Below, in pieces: positions 1 through 8,466 of a stretch of DNA of 64,000 nt (the first letter of the stretch is position 1; every line of letters starts with the position of its first letter). The position numbers and the translations under genes are program-made. The notes beneath the pieces were generated by a model that was not told the DNA's origin, did not search any database, and saw nothing but the letters and a program-made list of their open reading frames with translations. The DNA is from an uncultured bacterium (GTDB taxonomy: Bacteria; Bacillota_I; Bacilli_A; RF39; UBA660), in assembly GCA_946560065.1 (NCBI GenBank), contig CAMNUE010000012.1, positions 1-64,000 of the forward strand, read 5' to 3'.

Positions 1-7
1 ACATAAA

Positions 8-46
8 AAATGTAAACACATCTTTTTTCGTGTCTACATTTATTTT
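8..46 (+). terminator. Rho-independent terminator of an upstream gene
   Basis: A 12-base arm (8-19) pairs with 30-41 apart from one A-C mismatch, and a T-rich stretch follows. The gene it ends lies left of the window. The 3' arm shares its TGTCTACATTT core with the terminator at 9287-9321. Confidence 0.6.
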
Positions 47-162
47 ATCAGTTTAAACTAATCATTCTTTTTTTGTTTAGAAGATTACACGACTATAAAT
101 AATTTTTATGGTAAAAAGTGTACAAAAATACAATTATAAATGATACAATTATTAACAGGATA

Positions 163-183
163 GAGGGGGAAAATATGAAGTAA
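163..183 (+). promoter_or_regulatory. Two-codon ORF (Met-Lys-stop) with its own strong ribosome site
   Basis: GAGGGGG at 163-169 lies five bases before ATG AAG TAA at 175-183. A second Shine-Dalgarno, AAGGGAG (182-188), overlaps this stop and serves the thyX ATG at 197. The site looks better suited for ribosome loading than the real gene start. It may be a translational leader or minigene coupled to thyX. That role is inferred; what is seen is the RBS, the spacing and the start/stop codons. Confidence 0.45.
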
Positions 184-196
184 GGGAGACGATAAA

Positions 197-1726
197 ATGG
201 AAATAAAATTAATTGGAGCATTAGACTATAAAAAGGTAAGAGCTGCTCTACTAGACAAGGTAAAAGATGAAACTGTCGTAAGTGAATTATTAGAAGAAAT
301 AAAAAATATTGAAGTAGCAGGACGTTCAGAAAAAGTAGCAACAGCTGCTAGATTATCTCGTTTCGCAGGAGACATCTTCGAAATATTAGGAATGAGTGAA
401 GAAAAAACACTTAAGCAAAATTCTAAATTTGCTGCTATGGTTAGTGGTATGGGACACAATTCTATAACAGATCATGATTACTGTGTTTTTGCTTTAAAAG
501 ACATCTCAATTTTAATTGAGCAAACAATTATAGCAGAAAGATATTCATCATTCACAATAAAATCAAGAAGAGAAGTAGATTTTTCCAATGTTGGATTCTA
601 TGTTCCAGATTTTCACGACGAAAAAGGAAATATTCTTTCAAACAATGAAGAAATAAAAGTTGAGTATCAAGATTATATGAAATCTTTATTTGCTAAATAT
701 TCAACACTACTTGATAAAGGTTTAAAAAAAGAAGATGCAAGATTTATTCTTCCATATTCATACAATTCCAACATTATAATGGGAGTTGATGCTCATACTT
801 TAAAAGAGATGATTATCAAATATACAAAAACAAAATATTCAAAAATTCAAGAAATAAGAGAATTCGGAGAAAAGTTATTAGAAATTGCTAAAGCAAACAT
901 TCCATACATAGTAGAGGAGATTGAAAAAACTGAGCCTAAAGAAAATGATCCTGTAGAGGATTTCTTATCTGAAGAAATTCAAAAAGAAAATTATAAAATC
1001 ATCCCTGCAACAAGACTTTTAGATAGTACTGATAATATTGATGAAACTATTGCAATAACAGCTATTATGAGACGCTATCAATATGATAAGAGAAAGGCAA
1101 AAAAAGTTTACAAAATGGCACAGGAAGCAAATCCTAATTTTGCAAAAAAACTAATTCAAAAAATTGCCTTTGAAGGAGATGAATTAGAATTATCGCATGT
1201 TAATTTTAGATTCCAAATACCACTTTCATATGCCGTATTAACACACTTAACAAGACATAGAGCTCACGACATAATAGTGCCTGACTTTGCACCACTTCCA
1301 GATTTAATGCAATATAAAGAAGTTCCAGAAATTAAGAAAAGATGTCAAAAAGAGTACGATGAGATTTACAAAAACAATGCTATGATGGCAGAAAAATTCA
1401 AAAACGAATATGGCATAAGAGAAGAAGACCTAGTTTATTTCGTCTTATCTGGAAACATGATAAATTGTATGACTGATATCAACGGAAAAGCACTAAAACA
1501 TATAGTGGGTCTACGTGACTGTAATAAAACGCAATGGGAAACACGTGATATGGCAAGAACTATGAAGGGGTTAGTTTCTAGTCTAAAAGGTGCCGAAGGT
1601 TACGCTTCTGTTTTAGGTGCTTCATGCCTTACACAGGGAATCTGTAATGAGGGAAAAGAATGCTGTGGAAAAGTTTACACTCTAAAAAATTGTAAAATGC
1701 CAAAAAAAGAAGAACCAAAAGAATAA
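197..1726 (+). CDS. thyX: FAD-dependent thymidylate synthase, long two-domain ThyX type
   Basis: The product would methylate dUMP to dTMP with methylene-tetrahydrofolate and FAD in the cytosol. At 509 residues it is about twice the usual ThyX length and reads as two ThyX-like halves. The first carries HNSITDHD (about residue 87) and ERYSSFTIKSRR (about 113), resembling the RHRxxSxxxxSxR signature. The second carries a histidine/arginine stretch with TRHRAHD (about 350) but lacks the serines. The canonical motif is therefore divided between the halves. The tail is cysteine-rich, with SCLTQGICNEGKECCGK and a further Cys, suggesting a metal or redox site. The ATG at 197 follows AAGGGAG at good spacing. 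No thyA is seen in this window. The family call is firm; which half is catalytic is inference. Confidence 0.85.
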   Translation: MEIKLIGALDYKKVRAALLDKVKDETVVSELLEEIKNIEVAGRSEKVATAARLSRFAGDIFEILGMSEEKTLKQNSKFAAMVSGMGHNSITDHDYCVFALKDISILIEQTIIAERYSSFTIKSRREVDFSNVGFYVPDFHDEKGNILSNNEEIKVEYQDYMKSLFAKYSTLLDKGLKKEDARFILPYSYNSNIIMGVDAHTLKEMIIKYTKTKYSKIQEIREFGEKLLEIAKANIPYIVEEIEKTEPKENDPVEDFLSEEIQKENYKIIPATRLLDSTDNIDETIAITAIMRRYQYDKRKAKKVYKMAQEANPNFAKKLIQKIAFEGDELELSHVNFRFQIPLSYAVLTHLTRHRAHDIIVPDFAPLPDLMQYKEVPEIKKRCQKEYDEIYKNNAMMAEKFKNEYGIREEDLVYFVLSGNMINCMTDINGKALKHIVGLRDCNKTQWETRDMARTMKGLVSSLKGAEGYASVLGASCLTQGICNEGKECCGKVYTLKNCKMPKKEEPKE

Positions 1727-1829
1727 ATTAATAGAAATTTATAAAGACTATTATTACTAAATTGATATTGACAAAAACAGCCTCTACATTTAGAATATTC
1801 ATTACTTTGGGGATATAAGGAGGAATAAT

Positions 1830-2756
1830 ATGAAAAGAATAATCAATATCACGATTATAATATTAGTCTTTTTCTTCGTTGGAATGCTAAATATTTCAGC
1901 TCAAGAATTAGATTGTTCAATAATTTTAAAGCAAGGGAGTAAAGGGGAAAATGTCAGATTACTACAAAATTTACTAAATCAAAAAGAAAATTGTGCTCTA
2001 GAAGTAGACGGAGTATATGGAAAGTTAACCAAGAGCTGCGTTGAACAGTACCAAAGAAACAATAATTTAAGTGTAGATGGAATTGTAGGAAAAAACACTT
2101 GTGGGTCTCTAACAGATACAAAAATCTCTAATGAATATCAATCATCCGCAATTGAAACATACAACACTACAAAAACACCTAGAGCAATTGTTATAGAAAA
2201 AGAAGCAAATGTTCGTGCATCAAATACAACTACCTCAAGAATCATTTCTAAAGTAAAATTAGGTAATTCTGTAAAAATAATTAGTGAAGATTCTAACTGG
2301 TATAAAATAAAAGGTAGTAAAAATAGTATCGGCTACATTAGAAAAGATTTAGTAGCAAAAGACTGTATCTTGGTTGATATCAGTAGTCAAAAATTATACG
2401 TTTTTGAAAACGGAATAAAAAAATGGTCAACTAATGTTGTAACAGGAAATAAAAATGTTCATGATACTCCAATTGGAAGTTACACACTAGAAAAAGCTAA
2501 TTTAAAAAAAGATAAATATTTAAAAGGAACAAATGATGATGGTAGTAAATATTCATCACATGTAGATTATTGGATGCCTTTTATAACTGATAGGGGAATA
2601 GGATTCCATGATGCATCATGGAGAGAAGCAGAAGAATTTAATTCTAATACATATAATGGAAATGGAAGTCATGGTTGTGTTAATATGCAACATGAAGCAG
2701 CCGAAAAATTATACAATAGTATTACCAAAGATGTTAGTGTAGTAATCAGAAAATAA
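1830..2756 (+). CDS. Secreted L,D-transpeptidase with peptidoglycan-binding and SH3 domains
   Basis: This exported enzyme would make 3-3 cross-links or otherwise remodel peptidoglycan. Residues 1-24 form a signal peptide. Residues about 30-95 are a PG_binding_1 domain (GSKGENVRLLQNLL, DGVYGKLT, VDGIVGKNT), about 120-175 an SH3_3 domain (ANVRASNTTTSRI), and from about 178 the YkuD catalytic domain. The YkuD domain has HDTPIGSY and the nucleophile motif GSHGCVNM at about 280, with the active Cys and both flanking conserved residues present. The start follows GGAGG. The gene after it begins 21 bases downstream, so the two may be cotranscribed. Confidence 0.9.
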   Translation: MKRIINITIIILVFFFVGMLNISAQELDCSIILKQGSKGENVRLLQNLLNQKENCALEVDGVYGKLTKSCVEQYQRNNNLSVDGIVGKNTCGSLTDTKISNEYQSSAIETYNTTKTPRAIVIEKEANVRASNTTTSRIISKVKLGNSVKIISEDSNWYKIKGSKNSIGYIRKDLVAKDCILVDISSQKLYVFENGIKKWSTNVVTGNKNVHDTPIGSYTLEKANLKKDKYLKGTNDDGSKYSSHVDYWMPFITDRGIGFHDASWREAEEFNSNTYNGNGSHGCVNMQHEAAEKLYNSITKDVSVVIRK

Positions 2757-2777
2757 CATTAAAGAAAGGATATTAAT

Positions 2778-3602
2778 ATGAAGAAAATATCTAGTATAGA
2801 ATTATATCAAGCAAAAGAAAAATGCTTAGAATTACAAAAAAGCAACAATAGGTTAATTTTAAAAGGAAATAAACCAATCTTATTAACTACAACATTATTA
2901 ATGAATGATGTAGGTAATAAAGAAGAATTTGATATGTTTGAAATGTTTCCACTCACTGCAAAAAATTCTATCTCAAGGTCCTATCTTGATTCATTAGTTT
3001 TTTACTTAAATGAAAAATATGGTATAAATGGAATCATTGATTATCAGCAAGTTGAAGATGATTTATTTAAAGCAGTAAATCAACTATCAGCACACAAATT
3101 GTATAGTGATGAAACAATAAGAAACTTTATTCAAGATGAAAATATTCAAGCCTTACTTTCTTTAGAGGTAGGAAGAACTACAGCGTCAGACCAAGCAACT
3201 TTAGCCGAAAAAATGAGCTCATATAGTTTTATGGGTCTTACAGGAGTAACAACAGAGCTTTCAAATAGATTAAAAGAAGCCAGCATTCCAAATCATATGC
3301 AGTTCGGTGGAAGTTTCTCCGCAAAAGATTTTAAAGAACTAGGATATGATTTCACTGATGATACAATTGCTTATAACGACTTCTTATCACTTGGTATCAT
3401 TAAATGTCAACAACTTCCTAAAGAAAAAGTATGGCCAAGAACAGTCGAAATAAGTGTTAAATCAGAAGAAGATACATATACTTTAGAAAGACTAGGTGGA
3501 GTTTTAATCGAATATTTTAACTGGATAGAACAAGAGTTAAAAGAAAAAGGACCAGCAAATGCTATGAGTCCTATGAAACCAAAAACATATCAAAAGAATT
3601 AG
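2778..3602 (+). CDS. Uncharacterised 274-residue cytosolic protein
   Basis: I do not recognise a family. The product has no signal peptide or membrane segment, mixes alpha and beta prediction, and carries several conserved-looking patches such as LEVGRTTASDQATLAEKM and LERLGGVLIEYFNWIE. The C-terminus is proline- and lysine-rich. An AAAGGA ribosome site precedes the ATG. The gene follows the L,D-transpeptidase by 21 bases and ends in a shared terminator facing the RNase HIII operon. Confidence 0.7.
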   Translation: MKKISSIELYQAKEKCLELQKSNNRLILKGNKPILLTTTLLMNDVGNKEEFDMFEMFPLTAKNSISRSYLDSLVFYLNEKYGINGIIDYQQVEDDLFKAVNQLSAHKLYSDETIRNFIQDENIQALLSLEVGRTTASDQATLAEKMSSYSFMGLTGVTTELSNRLKEASIPNHMQFGGSFSAKDFKELGYDFTDDTIAYNDFLSLGIIKCQQLPKEKVWPRTVEISVKSEEDTYTLERLGGVLIEYFNWIEQELKEKGPANAMSPMKPKTYQKN

Positions 3603-3630
3603 TTATATCAAATTAACTAATTCTTTTTTA
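3595..3630. terminator. Bidirectional terminator between convergent genes
   Basis: AGAATTAGTTA (3595-3605) pairs perfectly with TAACTAATTCT (3614-3624). T-runs lie on the + side, and an A-rich 5' flank gives a T-run on the minus strand. The stem includes the stop codon of the + gene and touches the last codon of rnhC. Confidence 0.75.
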
Positions 3631-4539
3631 ATAAATCATTGTATGAAGAATTCTATCTGTATTTTTGAAGTTAACCTTAGCAATTTCCTTCAATTTATCT
3701 TCTCCATATTTTTCAACAACTTCTTCACCGATTTTATCAACATCCTTTCCAGCTCCTTTAGGAAGCGGAATATGAATACTATCACAAATTTTATCAAATT
3801 CTTTTAAAAAGAGATAACGACTTATAATAGAACCACAAGCAACAGCCAAATTCTTATCTTCAGCCTTAGTCATAAAAGTAATTCCTCTCTGAATCACTGG
3901 CTGGTTATTTAAATACTCATAGTATCTAGCTTCTCTAGCAAATTCATCAACAATAATATAATCATAACTAGGCTTTTCTTCAGTAATTAATTGATATAAA
4001 ACTCTATTATGCATAATAGCTTTAATTTTATTCATATTTATATTCTTAGTATATTTTTCATTATACTCACTATTACTCAAGATGACACTCTTATATTTAA
4101 TTTTTTTTGCTATTTTCGGAGCAATTTTCAAAATCTTACTATCATCAATTTTCTTTGAATCCCCAACACCCAATTTCTCTAAGAATGGAATATCATCTTT
4201 TCTAACGTATGCTGCCGTTACAACAATCGGTCCAAAATAGTCACCAGTTCCAACTTCATCAGAACCAACAGCACTACAATTATAATACTTAGCATCTATT
4301 TTCTTTTTTTCTTCTTTTTTCTCTTTAGTATTTTCAAGAGCAACTCCCCACATTGAAGCATCTACATCAGCACTTGTTCCTTGAAACATAACTTTACCAG
4401 ATTCATACATTGTAATAACTGTATCTTCTTCTTCTGCTTGAAAAACAACATAAGGAATTACTTTATCACGCCTCTTATCTTTATAATATTCAATCATCTT
4501 TTCTTTAATTTCATCATTAACCTTTATAACAACATTCAT
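3628..4539 (-). CDS. rnhC: Ribonuclease HIII
   Basis: The enzyme cuts the RNA strand of RNA:DNA hybrids, including R-loops. The N-terminal ~80 residues form the TBP-like substrate-binding domain typical of HIII (VMFQGTSADV), followed by a Lys/Glu linker. The catalytic domain has GSDEVGTGD (residues 92-100), IIVDEF with Asp198, and KAEDKNLAVACGSIISRY around 226-243, so the DEDD-type acidic residues are present. Length (303) is normal. AGGAGATAT precedes the ATG. It is the last gene of a minus-strand operon, 14 bases after two mTERF-like genes. Confidence 0.93.
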   Translation of the reverse strand: MNVVIKVNDEIKEKMIEYYKDKRRDKVIPYVVFQAEEEDTVITMYESGKVMFQGTSADVDASMWGVALENTKEKKEEKKKIDAKYYNCSAVGSDEVGTGDYFGPIVVTAAYVRKDDIPFLEKLGVGDSKKIDDSKILKIAPKIAKKIKYKSVILSNSEYNEKYTKNINMNKIKAIMHNRVLYQLITEEKPSYDYIIVDEFAREARYYEYLNNQPVIQRGITFMTKAEDKNLAVACGSIISRYLFLKEFDKICDSIHIPLPKGAGKDVDKIGEEVVEKYGEDKLKEIAKVNFKNTDRILHTMIY

Positions 4540-4553
4540 CTTATATCTCCTTT

Positions 4554-4937
4554 CTAAACTAATTCATAGCATATAAAATCAACTATCTCATCATCATCCA
4601 ATCCCTCTGATTTCTTTCGTCTAACAATAGAATCAAATTCTTTAACATCAAGATTCAACAAGAAAGGGTTACTATCAAAAACAGTTTGTAAATTATTCAT
4701 ATTAATTTTTTCCATCTTATTAATTAATTTACGAACATCTTCTTCTTTTCTATTTAAGTAAAAAGGGTTAGCAACTAGGATATTTTTTATTTGCATATCA
4801 CAACAACCGATATTTTTTAAAATATTTATTAACATACTTAAATTATTATCATTAATATTATCGATTTCAATATTAGTATCCATCATATTCTTAATATCTT
4901 CAATCGAAAAGCCAAATCTTATCAAGACATCCATCAA
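4554..4937 (-). CDS. Short mTERF-like helical repeat protein
   Basis: The 127-residue product carries about three ~35-residue helical repeats of the same type as its upstream neighbour. Examples are FGFSIEDIKNMM, then QIKNILVANPFYLN, then LQTVFDSNPFLLN, followed by charged helices. The conserved proline of the repeat is kept in the last two. Its ATG overlaps the stop of the 393-residue gene as ATGA, so the two are translationally coupled. Function is unknown: the mTERF family in eukaryotes binds organellar nucleic acids, and a comparable role here is inference. It could also be a split-off C-terminal part of the larger neighbour. Confidence 0.65.
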   Translation of the reverse strand: MMDVLIRFGFSIEDIKNMMDTNIEIDNINDNNLSMLINILKNIGCCDMQIKNILVANPFYLNRKEEDVRKLINKMEKINMNNLQTVFDSNPFLLNLDVKEFDSIVRRKKSEGLDDDEIVDFICYELV

Positions 4938-6115
4938 ATCACCTCTTCATTCAATAATTGTTCTTTAGATATACCATATTTTCTGAAGAAATATCTATCT
5001 TTCAAAAATAAAGATCTATAATTATTTTCATCAATCTTTTCCAATTTTTCTAAAAATTGATATCTAGCAACAACAAGTTCTAAACTAAACTTCAAAATAT
5101 TACTATCCCTAACAATAACTTCATTTAAACCAATTTTACGATAATAACTAATTTTTTCATATAAATTCGTATTATCATAACTAAGTACTAAAGGAGAAGT
5201 TTTAATAATTTGAATAATATCCTGACTAAGATATCCAAAACTTTCAAATAATTTAAAATTACTATTAATAAAATCTTTAGAATACATCAATATATATGGA
5301 TTATTACAAATAATTAAAATAATATCTTGTTCTATAAAACCAAGTTTAGATAAGCAATTTATTTTTTCATATATTGCATCTAAATAATAACTATTTAGTA
5401 TGTAAGGAATTTTTTTAATAATATTAATAATATCTAAGTCACTAAATCCATATTCTAATAAATAATTAAACTTTTCACTAATAAAATCCTCTTCTGAAAA
5501 AAATAAATCAGGTAAAGTTGAACATATCTTTATAATATCAATACTATTAAATCCCATATTTTTAAATTCAGAAATTTTTTTATTAATAACACTTAAATTA
5601 CAAGATAATAATTCAGGATGACTATAGATAACTTTAAAAGTCTCATCACTAGAAAATCCATATTCTAAAAAAAAGTTAAATCTCTTCTTAATAGAAGCAT
5701 TATCTCTTCCTAATAATTCAGTATTTTCATCAATGATTCTTACAATTTCCTTTAAAGAAAATCCTAAATCTTCAAAACACTCGATTTTATTTTTTATCTT
5801 TTGTGAAGAAAGTTCCAAAATATAAGGATAGTTTCTTATTAATAAAAAACAATCTAATTTATTAAAACCAAATGTCATCAGTTCCGAAATCCTCATCTTA
5901 ATATTTTCTGTACTAGTACATATTATATTAGGAATAGTCATGGTAATTTTTACAAACTCTTCATTTGAAATTCCATTTCTTCTAAGATAATTACATACAT
6001 TCTTAATATTATATAACAGTGTTCCCTCACTATAATTAAGCAATGGATAAGAATTTTTAACTAATTCAATCTGTTCTTCATTATAACCAATACCAAACAT
6101 AAACTCATCTAGCAT
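4934..6115 (-). CDS. mTERF-like helical repeat protein (about ten repeats)
   Basis: Almost the whole 393-residue protein is a tandem array of ~35-residue units. Each opens with a G[FYIL] turn, then an amphipathic helix ending in a Pro, for example GFSDLDIINIIKKIPYIL and GFIEQDIILIICNNPYIL, then I-x2-K-x3-F/L in a second helix. Units begin at about residues 10, 48, 83, 118, 153, 188, 223, 259, 294 and 329. This matches the mitochondrial transcription termination factor repeat, a family known mainly from animals and plants. There is no signal peptide or membrane segment, so it should be cytosolic and could form a nucleic-acid-binding solenoid. AGGTGATG precedes the ATG. It heads an operon with a second repeat gene and RNase HIII. 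Confidence 0.72.
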   Translation of the reverse strand: MLDEFMFGIGYNEEQIELVKNSYPLLNYSEGTLLYNIKNVCNYLRRNGISNEEFVKITMTIPNIICTSTENIKMRISELMTFGFNKLDCFLLIRNYPYILELSSQKIKNKIECFEDLGFSLKEIVRIIDENTELLGRDNASIKKRFNFFLEYGFSSDETFKVIYSHPELLSCNLSVINKKISEFKNMGFNSIDIIKICSTLPDLFFSEEDFISEKFNYLLEYGFSDLDIINIIKKIPYILNSYYLDAIYEKINCLSKLGFIEQDIILIICNNPYILMYSKDFINSNFKLFESFGYLSQDIIQIIKTSPLVLSYDNTNLYEKISYYRKIGLNEVIVRDSNILKFSLELVVARYQFLEKLEKIDENNYRSLFLKDRYFFRKYGISKEQLLNEEVI

Positions 6116-6195
6116 AATAACATCACCTAGAAATTATTATAGCATAATTTTAATAAATAGTTTATAATGAAAATATAATATAAAAAGGAGGAAAT

Positions 6196-6912
6196 ATGAA
6201 CATCTTTGATATTGGAATAGTACTTCTCTTTATAATGTTTCTAATAACAGGTTTCAAAAGAGGAGTAATAAAAGAATTAGTAGCCCTAGTAGGAATAATA
6301 TTGGTATTTATAATATCATTTTCCCTAAAAGGAGTCATAGGAAATATTCTTTGTACATTTTTACCATTTTTCAAATTTACAGGTCCAATTGCTGGTATGA
6401 CTACGATTAATATTTTAATGTATCAAACAATTGCCTTTATGATAGTTTTTAGTATTTTACTAAGTCTTTATGCCTTAGCCTTAAAAATTTCAAAATATCT
6501 TCAAAAATTGGTAAACTTAACAATTATTTTATGGTTACCATCAAAGGTCTTGGGAGCAATCGTATCATTTGTAAAAGGTTATATCGTACTATTTGCAGTT
6601 TTTCTTGTTTTAATGATACCACTAAAAAATCAAGCTATATTTTATGAAAGTAGTATTATTAATTTTATTTTGTATAAAACACCAATCATTTCTAACTCAA
6701 CAAAAAATTATACAACAGCAATATCAGAAGTTTATGATTTAGGATCTAATTTATCAAAAAAAGAAATATCTGTTGAAGAAGCAAATAAAAAATCATTAGC
6801 AATTATGCTAAGATACAGTATAGTTGATAAATCAACTGTAGAAAATTTAATAAAATTACACAAATTAGATAATATTAATAATATAGAAAGTATTATAAAC
6901 AATAATCAGTAA
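6196..6912 (+). CDS. CvpA-family membrane protein
   Basis: The N-terminus (FDIGIVLLFIMFLITGFKRG) and the spacing of about four hydrophobic segments over residues 1-150 match the CvpA/colicin V production family. The C-terminal ~80 residues are hydrophilic and probably face one side of the membrane. AAAAGGAGG precedes the ATG. The gene is divergent from the mTERF-like operon and sits nine bases before a thioredoxin gene, so they probably form one operon. Biochemical role is unknown. Confidence 0.75.
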   Translation: MNIFDIGIVLLFIMFLITGFKRGVIKELVALVGIILVFIISFSLKGVIGNILCTFLPFFKFTGPIAGMTTINILMYQTIAFMIVFSILLSLYALALKISKYLQKLVNLTIILWLPSKVLGAIVSFVKGYIVLFAVFLVLMIPLKNQAIFYESSIINFILYKTPIISNSTKNYTTAISEVYDLGSNLSKKEISVEEANKKSLAIMLRYSIVDKSTVENLIKLHKLDNINNIESIINNNQ

Positions 6913-6921
6913 GGAGTTATT

Positions 6922-7221
6922 ATGAAATATATAAAATCAGTATCAGAATTTAATGAGGAAATAAAAAAAGATAACGTTTTAGTAGATTTTTATGCAGATT
7001 GGTGTGGACCATGTCAAATGTTAGGTCAGGTCTTAGAAGAAGTAGAAAAAGAAAGCAACATTGAAATAATAAAAGTAAATACAGATGATTTTCTAAGTCT
7101 TGCAAGAGATTATAAAATAATGTCAATTCCTGCCATAAAACTATTTAGTAAAGGAAACATAGTTAAAGAAAAAGTAGGATTTATGACTAAAGATGAAGTA
7201 TTAAAATTCTTAGAAAAATAA
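6922..7221 (+). CDS. trxA: Thioredoxin
   Basis: This 99-residue single-domain protein has the active site WCGPC in ADWCGPCQMLG (about residues 27-37), the cis-proline segment MSIPAIKLF, and the C-terminal glycine of the fold. It is a cytosolic disulfide reductase. It lies in a compact operon with the CvpA-like and zinc-ribbon membrane genes. Confidence 0.93.
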   Translation: MKYIKSVSEFNEEIKKDNVLVDFYADWCGPCQMLGQVLEEVEKESNIEIIKVNTDDFLSLARDYKIMSIPAIKLFSKGNIVKEKVGFMTKDEVLKFLEK

Positions 7222-7235
7222 TAAAGGAGTAGTTC

Positions 7236-7508
7236 ATGTATTGCAGAAGATGTGGTAACAAATTAGCTGAGAGTATTAAGTATTGTAATAGATGTGGGGC
7301 TGAAGTTTTAAATAGAAATATTCAAAATACACCAACACAATCAATAGTAGAAAGTATAAATTCTAATGAATTCTACTATGAAGAACCCACTGATGAAATA
7401 ATTAATATCGAAAAAAATAGAATAGCTCTAGAAATTGTTTTTTTAACAATCACTATAGCAATAGCAATAATTCTCATACTTTCAAAACTCACAAGTAACA
7501 TCATATAA
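7236..7508 (+). CDS. Small zinc-ribbon membrane protein
   Basis: The N-terminal 22 residues contain two CxxC pairs (YCRRCGNKL and YCNRCGAEV), a zinc-ribbon. A polar linker follows, and one membrane helix closes the 90-residue protein (about 66-86). AAAGGAG precedes the ATG. It is the last gene of the CvpA-thioredoxin operon and is followed at once by a terminator. The role is unknown; such proteins are often regulatory or membrane adaptor proteins. Confidence 0.75.
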   Translation: MYCRRCGNKLAESIKYCNRCGAEVLNRNIQNTPTQSIVESINSNEFYYEEPTDEIINIEKNRIALEIVFLTITIAIAIILILSKLTSNII

Positions 7509-7510
7509 AT

Positions 7511-7546
7511 AAAGAAAAAAGGTTGATGAAACCTTTTTCTTTTTTT
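7511..7546 (+). terminator. Rho-independent terminator
   Basis: A stem of about 12 pairs around a GATG loop (7512-7539, one bulged A) is followed by seven T. It closes the thioredoxin operon. Confidence 0.75.
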
Positions 7547-7633
7547 GCAAAAAAGCCTTATAAATGCTTGAAAAGCTTGACAAAAAGGAAAAAATGTATA
7601 TAATATACACATTAAAAAAAGGGAGACTATTTT

Positions 7634-8452
7634 ATGAATAAATCAGCATACATGAACAGAAAAATAAGAGAACTTGAAACATATGAAAAAGAAATAACTA
7701 AAAAGCAAATCAGAAACCTTGGAAGATACATAATGGCAACTTTACCAACAATAGCCTTAGCCATTGCTTTAGGAAAATATCTAATGTTATACAAGGCCGC
7801 TGCAACGGTAGGAATTATGGCATCTATGTTAGTAGCTGGTGCACGTTTTGATTATTGTTCAAAAAAGAATGCATTAGAAGAAATAAATGATGAAAAAAAT
7901 CATTTAAAAACCATAAAGACTAAAGGAATAAATTCTAACAAAAAACTTGATCAAAAAAGATTAGAAAGAATTAATACACTACAAAATCAGCAAGAAGAAA
8001 TCAATTCTAAAGGAGTAAAAACTGGAGTAGCTTGTGCCATATCAGGAATAGTATCAGGAATCGGTGCAGTAGGAATTATGTTTAATCCATTAATCGGAGG
8101 AATTGTCTCAGGAATCAGTCTTTTAACAGCAGTATCGTTAGCCAACGATGATTTAGAAGGAGAAAGAAGTTATAACAAGTTAGAAGCAAGAATCAATAAT
8201 TTAAAAAATGATATTGAACTTGGATCAATCTATGGTCATGAAGTCAATAAAACTCAAAGTTCTGGAACAAATAATCAGACAGAAAAATCACCAAAGACAA
8301 CACAAAAAAAGATATCAGAACCAATAAAAAAAGAAAGTAAACAACATAAAATTACAAATGACCAAGAAAAGCAAATTGCTGAATACTTAGCATATTTATC
8401 AGCAATGAAAGATAAAGAACAAGCAAAAGAAAATAAAAAGATGAGAAAATAG
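7634..8452 (+). CDS. Membrane/coiled-coil protein, paralogue 1
   Basis: This uncharacterised 272-residue protein starts with a charged helix. A hydrophobic hairpin follows (about 30-70), then a coiled-coil stretch (GINSNKKLDQKRLERINTL), a second glycine-rich hydrophobic pair (about 130-172) and a Lys/Gln-rich tail. The plan and the central NKKLDQKR segment recur in the next gene, showing an old tandem duplication. AAAGGGAG precedes the ATG. Confidence 0.7.
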   Translation: MNKSAYMNRKIRELETYEKEITKKQIRNLGRYIMATLPTIALAIALGKYLMLYKAAATVGIMASMLVAGARFDYCSKKNALEEINDEKNHLKTIKTKGINSNKKLDQKRLERINTLQNQQEEINSKGVKTGVACAISGIVSGIGAVGIMFNPLIGGIVSGISLLTAVSLANDDLEGERSYNKLEARINNLKNDIELGSIYGHEVNKTQSSGTNNQTEKSPKTTQKKISEPIKKESKQHKITNDQEKQIAEYLAYLSAMKDKEQAKENKKMRK

Positions 8453-8466
8453 GGGGATAGTATAGC

